Of a DNA stretch of 64,000 bases, positions 7,928 to 16,302 are shown one piece after another. A model generated the notes under the pieces. The model made no database searches. It was not told the DNA's origin and was given only the letters and a program-made list of their open reading frames with translations. Position 1 is the first letter of the stretch. Each line of letters opens with the position of its first letter. Source of the DNA: Lachnospiraceae bacterium (lineage in GTDB: Bacteria > Bacillota > Clostridia > Lachnospirales > Lachnospiraceae). A program made the position numbers and the translations under genes. The stretch spans positions 1-64,000 of the forward strand of contig JAFSBX010000070.1 of NCBI GenBank assembly GCA_017437065.1. The letters are read 5' to 3'.

Positions 7928-10315
7928 ATGGAAGTACAAACTAAAAAATACGAGTTAGATATGAAACCAATTGCCAAAAAAGAGGCGATGGTAACAGGTG
8001 ATAAGTACCGTTTTACCATTTTAACGGATTGCCTGATTCGTATGGAATTTCAGGAGGAAGGATTATTTGTAGATGAACCTACACAGACGGTCATATGTCG
8101 CGATTTTCCTGTGCCGGAATATCGTGTGGCAGAGAAAGAGGATTCTCTGGAGATTGTTACGGACAAATTGCATTTATATTATGACAAAAAGCCGTTTTCA
8201 CAAGAAGGCTTGTCCATTCAGTTAAAGGAAGGGTTTCATGTATATGGCTCTATATGGAATTATGGAGATGCGATTAATGATTTAAAAGGAACTGCAAGAA
8301 CTCTTGATGGAGCGAATGGGGCAGTAGAGCTTGAAAGCGGTCTGATGTCGAGAGAAGGCTTTACAGTGCTGGATGACAGTGAAATAGCTTTTATTACAGA
8401 TGATCAGTGGGTAGCTGCGAAAACGAGAAAATCAATTGATTTATACTTTTTCGGTTATGGACATGATTATTTGAGATGTTTAAAAGATTTTTATCATTTG
8501 AGTGGAAAGACACCATTGTTACCAAGGTTTACTATGGGAAACTGGTGGAGCCGTTATTATCAGTATACCGAGGAAAGCTATTTGGAATTAATGGACAAAT
8601 TCAAGGCGAAAAACATTCCTTTTACTACAGCGGTTATTGATATGGACTGGCATTTAGTAGATATTCCGAGGAAATATGGAAGCGGTTGGACCGGTTATAC
8701 ATGGAATAAAAAATTGTTCCCCGACCCTAAGCGATTTATGGATAAGCTTCATGAAATGGGAATGCATGTTACATTAAATGTACATCCGGCAGATGGTGTC
8801 AGAGCACATGAAGATGCTTATCTTCCGATGGCAAAGGAACTTGGGATAGATTATGAAAATGAAGACAAGATTCCGTTTGATTCTACAAACAGAGAATTTA
8901 TGGAAGCGTATTTTAAATATTTACATCATCCGAATGAAGAAGAAGGTGTGGATTTCTGGTGGCTGGACTGGCAGCAGGGAAGTAAATCAGGTATTGCCGG
9001 AATTGATACGTTGTGGATGTTAAATCATCTGCATTTTCTGGATAGCGGAAGAGATGGAAAAAAACCACTTACATTCTCCAGATATGCCGGAATCGGAAGT
9101 CACAGATATCCCATCGGTTTTTCAGGGGATACATATACAACATGGGATTCTCTGGATTTCCAGCCTTATTTTACAGCAAACGCAAGTAATGTAGGATATA
9201 GCTGGTGGAGTCATGATATTGGAGGTCATCAGCAGGGTATCCGTGATGATGAGATGGCAGTGCGTTGGCTTCAGCTTGGTGTTTTTTCACCGATTATGCG
9301 TTTACACAGTACAAATAATGAATTTTACGGAAAAGAGCCATGGAATTTCAATGCGATAGCAGAAGTAGTAATGACGAATTTCCTTCAGTTAAGACACAAA
9401 TTAATTCCTTATCTGTATACCATGAATTATCGTACACACCTGGACGGAATACCATTAGTACAGCCTATGTATTATCAGCATGATACGGACGAAGCTTATA
9501 ACGTGCCAAATCAGTATTATTTTGGGACAGAAATGATAGTTTGTCCGATTACGAAACCGATGGATAAGAGAATGCAGCTGGCAGAGTTTGATGCATGGCT
9601 TCCGGAAGGAAATTATATCGATTTCTTTACCGGGCAGGTGTACACAGGTGGCCGCAGAATAGTGATGTATCGTAATTTGGAAAGCATTCCGGTATTGGTT
9701 CGTGCAGGCGGAATTATTCCAATGGCAAAGGATTATAAAGATTGCCATCTGCATAATCCGAAGGAACTGGAGGTGAATGTATTTAATGGAGCAGACGGAT
9801 TTTTTGATATGTACGAGGATTCCTGTGATGAGAGTAAATCTACAGCACCGGTGATTACTCATTTTGCATTTAAAGCCGGAAAAACAGCAGAAGTTTCTGT
9901 TTGCATAGAAGGAGAGACGGAAGGAATCATTCCTGAGAACAGAAGGTATGAGATACACATAAAAGGCATTAGTGAGCCGACAGGTGTTGTATTTACTTCA
10001 AATGAGTCCATGGAGTTTACATGGCAGTATGATTTTGGGAAAAAGGAAATTACTATCTGCTTTAATGGTGGAAATGATAAGCAGTTTAATATTCAGATTC
10101 AAACAAACAGTGAAAAGATAGAAGGACCGGACAAAGAAAGTGCAATATACAATATACTTCACCGTGCACAGATAGAATACAATTTAAAAACAGCTGTGTA
10201 TGAAGAAGTATGCAGAGAAAAAAATGTTGCAAAATTATTCGTTAAACTTCAACAGATGAAACTGGAAAATATGTTAATGGGAGCTATTGTTGAACAAATG
10301 ATGGCAGATTACTAA
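7928..10315 (+). CDS. GH31 alpha-glucosidase, 795 aa
   Basis: Family GH31 exo-acting enzyme releasing glucose from the non-reducing ends of maltodextrins or isomaltose-type branches. The barrel carries nucleophile D347 (WWLDWQQ) and likely acid/base D401 (GFSGDTYTTW), followed by YSWWSHDIGGHQQG and RLHSTN, which are strong GH31 signatures. The last ~75 residues (after about 720) form a Lys/Glu-rich tail beyond the usual C-terminal beta domain; I do not recognise it. There is no signal peptide, so it is cytoplasmic. GAAAGGAAAC precedes ATG 7928. It has its own operator and is followed by the lipoprotein amylase gene after 30 bases. Confidence 0.92.
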   Translation: MEVQTKKYELDMKPIAKKEAMVTGDKYRFTILTDCLIRMEFQEEGLFVDEPTQTVICRDFPVPEYRVAEKEDSLEIVTDKLHLYYDKKPFSQEGLSIQLKEGFHVYGSIWNYGDAINDLKGTARTLDGANGAVELESGLMSREGFTVLDDSEIAFITDDQWVAAKTRKSIDLYFFGYGHDYLRCLKDFYHLSGKTPLLPRFTMGNWWSRYYQYTEESYLELMDKFKAKNIPFTTAVIDMDWHLVDIPRKYGSGWTGYTWNKKLFPDPKRFMDKLHEMGMHVTLNVHPADGVRAHEDAYLPMAKELGIDYENEDKIPFDSTNREFMEAYFKYLHHPNEEEGVDFWWLDWQQGSKSGIAGIDTLWMLNHLHFLDSGRDGKKPLTFSRYAGIGSHRYPIGFSGDTYTTWDSLDFQPYFTANASNVGYSWWSHDIGGHQQGIRDDEMAVRWLQLGVFSPIMRLHSTNNEFYGKEPWNFNAIAEVVMTNFLQLRHKLIPYLYTMNYRTHLDGIPLVQPMYYQHDTDEAYNVPNQYYFGTEMIVCPITKPMDKRMQLAEFDAWLPEGNYIDFFTGQVYTGGRRIVMYRNLESIPVLVRAGGIIPMAKDYKDCHLHNPKELEVNVFNGADGFFDMYEDSCDESKSTAPVITHFAFKAGKTAEVSVCIEGETEGIIPENRRYEIHIKGISEPTGVVFTSNESMEFTWQYDFGKKEITICFNGGNDKQFNIQIQTNSEKIEGPDKESAIYNILHRAQIEYNLKTAVYEEVCREKNVAKLFVKLQQMKLENMLMGAIVEQMMADY

Positions 10316-10345
10316 ATGATATTAGAAAAGTAAAGGAGAGCAAAC

Positions 10346-11866
10346 ATGAAAAGAAAAATTGCGTTGGCACTTATTGTAGCTTTAATGTGTTCAGTGACTG
10401 CATGTTCCGGTAAAGGAGTAAATAGTGTTACGGAAAATACAGTGGCGAGCGAACAGACAGCCGGTACTGTTACAGAGGAGCAGACAGGAGAAACAACTAC
10501 AGAAACAGACAGTGTAAGTGGAGAAGAGACAGAAGAGATGGAAGCAGAAGATTCAGAGGTTCGTTTTCAGGCAGAGTGGACGAAGGATGCAGTTATTTAT
10601 GAAGTAAATGTCAGACAGTATACGGAAGAAGGAACTTTTAATGCTTTTTCAGAACATTTACAGACTTTGAAGGATATGGGAATCACAACTCTTTGGTTTA
10701 TGCCTATTCATCCAATCTCAGAAACAAAACGTTCCGGGACTCTGGGTTCCTATTATTCTATCACCGACTATCGTGCAGTGAATCCGGAGTTTGGAACAGC
10801 AGAAGATTTTAAAGCTCTGGTTGATAAAGCACATGGTATGGGATTTAAGGTTATGATGGACTGGGTTGCGAACCATACAGGCTGGGATTGTGCATGGATT
10901 GATGAACATCCGGAATGGTACACACAGGATAGCAGTGGAAATATCATCTCGCCGGAAGGCATGGGATGGCCGGATGTTGCGGATTTAAACTATGACAATA
11001 TGGAAATGCAGGCAGAAATGATTGAATGTATGAAATACTGGGTGCAGGAGTACGATATTGACGGATTCAGATGTGATTATGCAACCGGTGTTCCACAGGA
11101 ATTTTGGGAAGATGCAAGAGCTGCATTAGAAGAAATAAAACCTGTTTATATGTTGGCAGAGGATCATTTAGTAGAAAGTCTTTTGGAAGAAGCATTTGAT
11201 TTTAATTACAACTGGAATTTGTATGATGCAATGCGTGCGGTTGCAAGAGACAGTAAGAAAGCAAATACTTTAAAAATATATATTCCGACGGATTTTCCTG
11301 ATGGTACATATACATTAAACTTTATGGATAACCATGATAAGAATTCATATGAACATACGATTATGGGAGCATATGGTGCAGAACCGATGGTTGCCATGTT
11401 CTCTTTCATGTATATGATTCCGGGAGCACCATTGATTTATTCCGGTGATGAGATTGGATTGGATCATGCAATTGCTTTTATGGAAAAAGATGCAATTGAT
11501 TGGGAAAGCTCAGAATATGATTACAGACCGTTATTGGCAGAATTGAGTAATATTAAGAGTACGAATCCGGCACTTCATAACGGAAATTATGGTGGTCAGA
11601 TTAACTACTATGATTTGGATAACAAAAATATCTTAAGTTTTTACCGTGAAAAAGATGGCATCATTGTGAAATGCATTTTTAACCTGTCTAAGAGAGAGCA
11701 GACAATTGATGTATCTTCGGTTGTAGATGGTACGGAAACCGTGTTGCTTCATAGTGCAGGTGCAACAGAGATTAATGTGGAAGATCATCCTGTGAGTGAA
11801 GAGAATTTGAGTGGTGAAATAACAGTACAGCCATGGGAGTTCTGGATATTAGCGGGGGAACATTAG
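10346..11866 (+). CDS. Surface-anchored GH13 alpha-amylase lipoprotein, 506 aa
   Basis: The only obviously exported glycosidase of the cluster. A signal peptide ends in the lipobox SVTAC with Cys20 as the lipidation site, followed by a Thr/Glu-rich low-complexity linker (about 25-75). The barrel has D244 (GFRCDYA), E272 (MLAEDHL) and D331 (FMDNHDK), the GH13 catalytic triad. A C-terminal beta domain follows; no starch-binding module is visible. It would cut starch or long maltodextrins at the cell surface to feed the importer encoded downstream. An AAAGGAGAG Shine-Dalgarno precedes ATG 10346. It probably shares the GH31 transcript. Confidence 0.9.
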   Translation: MKRKIALALIVALMCSVTACSGKGVNSVTENTVASEQTAGTVTEEQTGETTTETDSVSGEETEEMEAEDSEVRFQAEWTKDAVIYEVNVRQYTEEGTFNAFSEHLQTLKDMGITTLWFMPIHPISETKRSGTLGSYYSITDYRAVNPEFGTAEDFKALVDKAHGMGFKVMMDWVANHTGWDCAWIDEHPEWYTQDSSGNIISPEGMGWPDVADLNYDNMEMQAEMIECMKYWVQEYDIDGFRCDYATGVPQEFWEDARAALEEIKPVYMLAEDHLVESLLEEAFDFNYNWNLYDAMRAVARDSKKANTLKIYIPTDFPDGTYTLNFMDNHDKNSYEHTIMGAYGAEPMVAMFSFMYMIPGAPLIYSGDEIGLDHAIAFMEKDAIDWESSEYDYRPLLAELSNIKSTNPALHNGNYGGQINYYDLDNKNILSFYREKDGIIVKCIFNLSKREQTIDVSSVVDGTETVLLHSAGATEINVEDHPVSEENLSGEITVQPWEFWILAGEH

Positions 11867-11873
11867 AATATAG

Positions 11874-11887
11874 GTTAAACGCTTAGT
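11874..11887 (+). promoter_or_regulatory. Weak MalR operator copy
   Basis: GTTAAACGCTTAGT keeps the left half and central CG of the operator family but has a degraded right half. It sits 7 bases after the amylase stop and about 160 bases upstream of the malE promoter. It may be an auxiliary site for repression looping with 12068-12081, or chance. Confidence 0.4.
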
Positions 11888-11990
11888 AACAATTGGTAAA
11901 TAATTATGTAAATAAGTGAAAGAAAGTGGATTTTTTCATTAATGTGCAGAAGAAGGCATTGTGTGTGTTGGCAATTTGACGAAGTACATA

Positions 11991-12004
11991 GGAAAGCGTT
12001 ATGA
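11991..12004 (+). promoter_or_regulatory. Possible CcpA (cre) site
   Basis: GGAAAGCGTTATGA matches the catabolite responsive element consensus TGWAANCGNTNWCA in most positions, including the central AANCG. It lies 28 bases upstream of the malE -35 box. The position fits catabolite control, but the first T and the last C are missing. Confidence 0.35.
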
Positions 12005-12013
12005 AAAATTGTG

Positions 12014-12029
12014 GAATATTTTAATATTC
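12014..12029. repeat. Perfect AT-rich palindrome beside the malE -35 box
   Basis: GAATATT, two T and AATATTC form a perfect 7-base inverted repeat ending 2 bases before TTGACA. It could be a second regulator site at the malE promoter. Confidence 0.4.
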
Positions 12030-12031
12030 TA

Positions 12032-12059
12032 TTGACATGAAATAATATTATGATATAAT
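12032..12059 (+). promoter_or_regulatory. Strong sigma-A promoter of malEFG
   Basis: TTGACA (12032-12037), 16-base spacer, TATAAT (12054-12059): both hexamers match the consensus fully. Start expected near 12066, immediately before the operator. Confidence 0.85.
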
Positions 12060-12067
12060 AAAATCAA

Positions 12068-12081
12068 GTTAACCGATTAAC
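12068..12081 (+). promoter_or_regulatory. LacI-family (MalR) operator at malE
   Basis: GTTAACCGATTAAC, near-palindromic with central CG, placed exactly at the predicted transcription start of the malE promoter; a classic repression geometry. Confidence 0.8.
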
Positions 12082-12129
12082 CAAAATAACGAGTAAGGTA
12101 TGACTTTTGTATTTAAGGAGGACGAAAAA

Positions 12130-13464
12130 GTGAAAATGAAAAAAGTACTTGCATTAACAATGGCAACAGTTCTTTCCGTAGGTGCTCTTACAGCATGCGG
12201 AAGCAAAGAAGCATCAAGTGATGCGAAAGCAGACACTACAAGCAAAGAAACAACAGCAACCACAGGCAATACAAGTGATGATGCTTCCACCGGTGACGAC
12301 ACAAATGCTACAGCAACAGGTGAAGTTGAAAAAGTTAATTTAAAAGTATGGTGTCCGGAAGAAGAAATGGAAATGACACAGCAGTTGGCTGAAACCTTCC
12401 AGGCTGCTCATCCTGAGTATGAGATTACATGGGACATCGCGGTGGTAGGCATTGATGAATCAGCTGCGAATCTGACAACAGATGCGGATTCGGCAGCAGA
12501 TGTATTTCATATTCCTTCCGGTTCTATAGCAGAATTGACAGAAGCAGGATATCTTTTACCTATTGCATATGACCTTGAAAATATAAAATCAATGTATGGT
12601 CAGGGTGCAATTGAAGCAGCAACAAAGGATGATATGATGTATGGTGTTCCTTATACTCCAAACAGCTGGTTTATGTATTATAACACAAGCTTGTTTACGG
12701 AAGATGAAGTGAAGTCTTTGGAAACTATGATGGCGAAAGACCTCGGTGCAGATACATACAACTTCTCCTGTACAATTTCTAACTCCTGGTATATTGAAGC
12801 ATTTTTCTATGCAGCAGGATGCCAGCTTTTCGGACCTGACGGTACAGACCCTAATGTATGTACATGGAATGATGCAAATGGTTTAGCAGCAGGTAATTAT
12901 ATTATTGAGTTAGCAAACAATCCAAAATATGTTGAAGACAAAGATGGTATTGCGGGTGCTCTCTTTAAAGAAGGAAAATTAGGTGCACTTTGCTCCGGTA
13001 CATGGGTATATCCTGAATTTAAGGAAGTTCTTGGCGATAATCTCGGTGCAGTAGCACTTCCTACAATCAACATCAATGGTGCGGATGCACACTTAAGTAA
13101 CTTTGCCGATTACAAGTTAATGGCTGTTAAGTCTAATACTGCACATCCTCTTGCAGCACAGCAGTTTGCACAGTGGTTAGCAAACGAAGAAGCTCAGTTA
13201 ATGCGTTATAAAGAAGCAGGGGCTGTTCCTTCTTGTTTAAGTTTACAGGAAAATCCTGAACTTTCTTCGGATGTAGCAACGATTGCATTAATCAGTCAGA
13301 CAGAGTATGCAACACCACAGCCGGCTATTTCCCAGATAGGTGCTTATTGGACTCCGGCACAGGCGCTTGGTGAAGGAATCATTAATGGAGAAATTACAGC
13401 TGCTAATCTTCAGGAAAAATTAGACCAGTGTGCAACAGCTATTACAACAGTAACGGCAGAATAA
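12130..13464 (+). CDS. malE: Maltodextrin-binding lipoprotein, 444 aa
   Basis: Solute-binding component of the ABC importer, tethered to the outer face of the membrane. The signal peptide ends in GALTACGS, with Cys23 lipidated, followed by a Ser/Thr/Asp-rich linker to about residue 60 and a type I sugar-binding fold. GTG 12130 is chosen because AGGAGG at 12116-12121 is 8 bases upstream; ATG 12100 would give a tail before the signal peptide and ATG 12136 is the alternative. It has the strongest promoter of the cluster and its own operator. A hairpin after the gene probably leaves malE message more abundant than malFG, as is common for binding proteins. Confidence 0.92.
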   Translation: MKMKKVLALTMATVLSVGALTACGSKEASSDAKADTTSKETTATTGNTSDDASTGDDTNATATGEVEKVNLKVWCPEEEMEMTQQLAETFQAAHPEYEITWDIAVVGIDESAANLTTDADSAADVFHIPSGSIAELTEAGYLLPIAYDLENIKSMYGQGAIEAATKDDMMYGVPYTPNSWFMYYNTSLFTEDEVKSLETMMAKDLGADTYNFSCTISNSWYIEAFFYAAGCQLFGPDGTDPNVCTWNDANGLAAGNYIIELANNPKYVEDKDGIAGALFKEGKLGALCSGTWVYPEFKEVLGDNLGAVALPTININGADAHLSNFADYKLMAVKSNTAHPLAAQQFAQWLANEEAQLMRYKEAGAVPSCLSLQENPELSSDVATIALISQTEYATPQPAISQIGAYWTPAQALGEGIINGEITAANLQEKLDQCATAITTVTAE

Positions 13465-13503
13465 TAAAAAGATAACATATTAAAGCTATAATACGATGAA
13501 TTG

Positions 13504-13555
13504 TGGACTGTTTTATAGAATGAAAGAAAACTCGCTCTTGAAACAGTCCATTTTA
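13504..13555 (+). terminator. Intercistronic hairpin between malE and malF (partial terminator)
   Basis: TGGACTGTTT (13504-13513) pairs perfectly with AAACAGTCCA (13541-13550), followed by TTTT. With no new promoter visible before malF, the hairpin most likely acts as a leaky terminator or 3' stabiliser that sets a high malE to malFG ratio. Confidence 0.65.
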
Positions 13556-13623
13556 TAAATAAAACTCAGTGAAGTGATTTGGATGTTTGTAGAGTGTGGA
13601 TTGGATATAGTCGGAGGTGTGGA

Positions 13624-14997
13624 ATGAAAGAAAATTCCAAGAAAAAAGAAGGAAAATACGGTTTGGTTTCCGTTTTTCTGAAAGGAGACATCTTCTCAAA
13701 ACTCTCTTTTTTAATTTGGGGTCTTTCCAATATGGTAAGAGGTCAGGTTGTAAAAGGGTTACTCTTTTTGGTAATTGAGATTGCGTATATTATATATATG
13801 GTTCCGGCCGGTATTGGCTTTTTGAAAGATATGATTACTTTAGGTACCAAAGAACAGGAAATGGTACTGAATGCAGAAATTGGTATTTATGAAGTTGTGC
13901 AGGGAGATAACTCCATGTTAATACTCTTGTATGGTGTTATCACATTAGTAATTACCGCTGTTGCTTTGGCGGTAGGATATGTGTCAATCCGTTCGGGAGA
14001 ACTGGCAAGACGATTGAAAGCAGAGAATAAGAAAGTTCCTGGTATTATTGATGAGATTAAAGGATTATTTAATGCCAATATACATAGATTGTTTTTAACG
14101 CTTCCTGCGATAGGAATTTTAGTATTTACGGTAATGCCGTTGGTATATATGATATTGATTGCATTTACCAATTATGATGGAACACATCAGCCGCCCGGAA
14201 ACTTGTTTGACTGGGTCGGATTACAAAACTTTCAGAAGTTATTTGCATCTGCTGATACATTGTCAGCGACCTTCTGGCCTATTTTAGCTTGGACAATTGT
14301 CTGGGGTTTTGTGGCAACCTTTACCTGTTATTTTGGTGGAATGTTCCTCGCAATGCTGATTAACTCTAAAGGAATTTATGGTAAAAAGATTTGGAGAACT
14401 ATTTTTGTTATTACGATGGCGATTCCTGCATTTATTTCCCTGCTGGTAGTATCTACCATGCTTGGTGAGAAAGGAATTATTAATGTATTATTGCAACAGT
14501 GGGGATTTACCACAGAAGCATTGCCGTTCCTGACAAATGGTTTATGGGCAAAGGGTACAATTATCGTAGTTAATATGTGGGTTGGTATTCCGGTAACTAT
14601 GCTGATGACAACCGGTATTTTAATGAATATTCCGGCAGAATTATACGAAAGTGCAAAAATTGATGGAGCAAATCCATTTATTCAGTTTACCAAAATTACG
14701 TTCCCTTATATGTGGTTTATTACAACACCATATTTAATTTCTAATCTGATTGGTAACTTTAATAACTTCGGTGTAATTTACTTCCTGACAGGTGGCGGAC
14801 CACTGACTCTGGATTATTATAAGGGAGCAGGCAGAACAGACTTGTTGGTAACTTGGTTGTATAAGTTGACAAAGGATAATGGAGATTATAACCTTGCAGC
14901 GACAATTGGTATTATAATATTTATTATTTCGGCGTCTGCTTCTTGGATTTCATATTCAAGATCAAAGGCTTTGAAAAACGAGGAGGGATTCCAATAA
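13624..14997 (+). CDS. malF: Maltodextrin ABC transporter permease MalF, 457 aa
   Basis: Integral membrane permease with an N-terminal extension containing two membrane segments before the conserved BPD_transp_1 core (about residues 230-455). The ATPase-docking EAA loop is visible as AELYESAKIDGANPFIQF, near 345. ATG 13624 follows GGAGGTG; the earlier start at 13579 would precede the Shine-Dalgarno. It overlaps malG by one base (TAATG), which implies translational coupling. No ATPase (MalK/MsmX) gene is present in the cluster, so the importer must borrow a shared ATPase encoded elsewhere. Confidence 0.92.
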   Translation: MKENSKKKEGKYGLVSVFLKGDIFSKLSFLIWGLSNMVRGQVVKGLLFLVIEIAYIIYMVPAGIGFLKDMITLGTKEQEMVLNAEIGIYEVVQGDNSMLILLYGVITLVITAVALAVGYVSIRSGELARRLKAENKKVPGIIDEIKGLFNANIHRLFLTLPAIGILVFTVMPLVYMILIAFTNYDGTHQPPGNLFDWVGLQNFQKLFASADTLSATFWPILAWTIVWGFVATFTCYFGGMFLAMLINSKGIYGKKIWRTIFVITMAIPAFISLLVVSTMLGEKGIINVLLQQWGFTTEALPFLTNGLWAKGTIIVVNMWVGIPVTMLMTTGILMNIPAELYESAKIDGANPFIQFTKITFPYMWFITTPYLISNLIGNFNNFGVIYFLTGGGPLTLDYYKGAGRTDLLVTWLYKLTKDNGDYNLAATIGIIIFIISASASWISYSRSKALKNEEGFQ

Positions 14998-16262
14998 TGA
15001 AGAAGACGGTAATCGGATTAAATCTTAAATATTTCAAAGTGGCATTTTTTGCAAGTGTTTTGAGTTTGCTGAGCTTAGTTCTTCCTTTTATCAGTGTGGG
15101 AGGACAAAACTTGCAAAGTGTAGGAGTTCTGACGAAACTGGTGAGTGCAGGACAGTCCGGCGGCATGACTATTGTCTTATTAGTAAGTATAGTAGCTACA
15201 ATAGGTGTAATTCTATTTGCGGTTATCAATTTCATAAAACCATCTGTTCTGATGGCAAGAATGTGGGTTGCGGTTGCAGCGGTTCAGACAGTTTGTACTG
15301 TAATATTGATGTTTGGTACAAAAATGATGGTAGATGGCTCCGGAATTTTAGCAGAAGCATTTTTAGTAAAGAACTTTGGAATCGGTTATTGGATTGGTTT
15401 GGTGGTTTCTTTTGTCGGATTAATTTTTGCAATGAAAACTACAAAAATGAATCCGGGATATATTGTGCTTGTTATAATGAGTGTAATTTGGCTGTTTCCG
15501 ATTCTTTGGATTGTTCTTACTTCTTTCCGTGAAGAACAGGGATATTATGTGGGATATTTCATTCCGAAAGGATTTACCTTAAATAATTATTTAGAACTTT
15601 TCTCGGCGGAAAGTGTAATTCCTTTTGCGAGATGGTGGACGAATACCTTTATTGTAGCAATTATTTGTTGTGTGTTGAATACTATTATTATTTTGGCAAC
15701 GGCATATGTTTTGAGTAGAACCCGTTTTGGCGGCCGTGTAACCATTATGAAGATTATGATGATTATTGGTATGTTTCCCGGTTTCATGTCCATGATTGCT
15801 GTTTATAACATCTTGAAAGGAATGGGATTAGCACAGACTTTACTGGCATTGATTGTTATAGGTGTTGCCGGAGCTGCAATGGGATATCAGGTATGTAAAG
15901 GATTCTTTGATACGATGCCGAAATCGTTGGATGAGGCAGCAATTATTGATGGTGCTACCAGATTCCAGATTTTTACCAGAATTATTGTTCCATTGGCAAA
16001 GCCGATGATTATTTACACAATGTTAACATCTTTCCTGGGACCTTGGTCAGACTATATTTTCCCAAGTATGTTATTTGGTGATAAGCAGGCATCATATACG
16101 GTAGCAGTCGGATTGAAATGGATGACGGATTTCAGAAGAATTGATGCTTACTATACACAGTTTGCAGCCGGTTCCATTTTAGTTGCGGTTCCTATTGTAA
16201 TATTATTTATTTTCTTACAGAAATATTATGTAGAAGGTTTATCAGGAGCAGTAAAAGGTTAG
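14997..16262 (+). CDS. malG: Maltodextrin ABC transporter permease MalG, 421 aa
   Basis: Second permease of the importer. It is longer than the usual ~280 residues: an N-terminal region of about 150 residues with four hydrophobic segments precedes the canonical MalG core beginning near MNPGYIVLVIMSVIWLFP. The EAA loop is KSLDEAAIIDGATRFQIF. ATG 14997 overlaps the malF stop, with GAGGAGGG upstream; an in-frame ATG at 14943 inside malF lacks a ribosome site. The C terminus ends in the typical EGLSGAVKG. The extra membrane domain occurs in other Clostridia homologues as far as I recall, and its job is unknown. Confidence 0.92.
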   Translation: MKKTVIGLNLKYFKVAFFASVLSLLSLVLPFISVGGQNLQSVGVLTKLVSAGQSGGMTIVLLVSIVATIGVILFAVINFIKPSVLMARMWVAVAAVQTVCTVILMFGTKMMVDGSGILAEAFLVKNFGIGYWIGLVVSFVGLIFAMKTTKMNPGYIVLVIMSVIWLFPILWIVLTSFREEQGYYVGYFIPKGFTLNNYLELFSAESVIPFARWWTNTFIVAIICCVLNTIIILATAYVLSRTRFGGRVTIMKIMMIIGMFPGFMSMIAVYNILKGMGLAQTLLALIVIGVAGAAMGYQVCKGFFDTMPKSLDEAAIIDGATRFQIFTRIIVPLAKPMIIYTMLTSFLGPWSDYIFPSMLFGDKQASYTVAVGLKWMTDFRRIDAYYTQFAAGSILVAVPIVILFIFLQKYYVEGLSGAVKG

Positions 16263-16302
16263 TAAAGAATGCACGGCAGTGAATATGTAACGGAGGTATC
16301 TT

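Noticed and set aside
11941..11960. Terminator between the lipoprotein amylase and malE
   Set aside because: The T-rich stretch near 11930-11940 has only a weak 5-base AT stem in front of it; not convincing.
12100..12129. Upstream ATG as the start of malE
   Set aside because: It would place ten residues before the signal peptide, and the AGGAGG lies inside that extension; GTG 12130 has ideal spacing.
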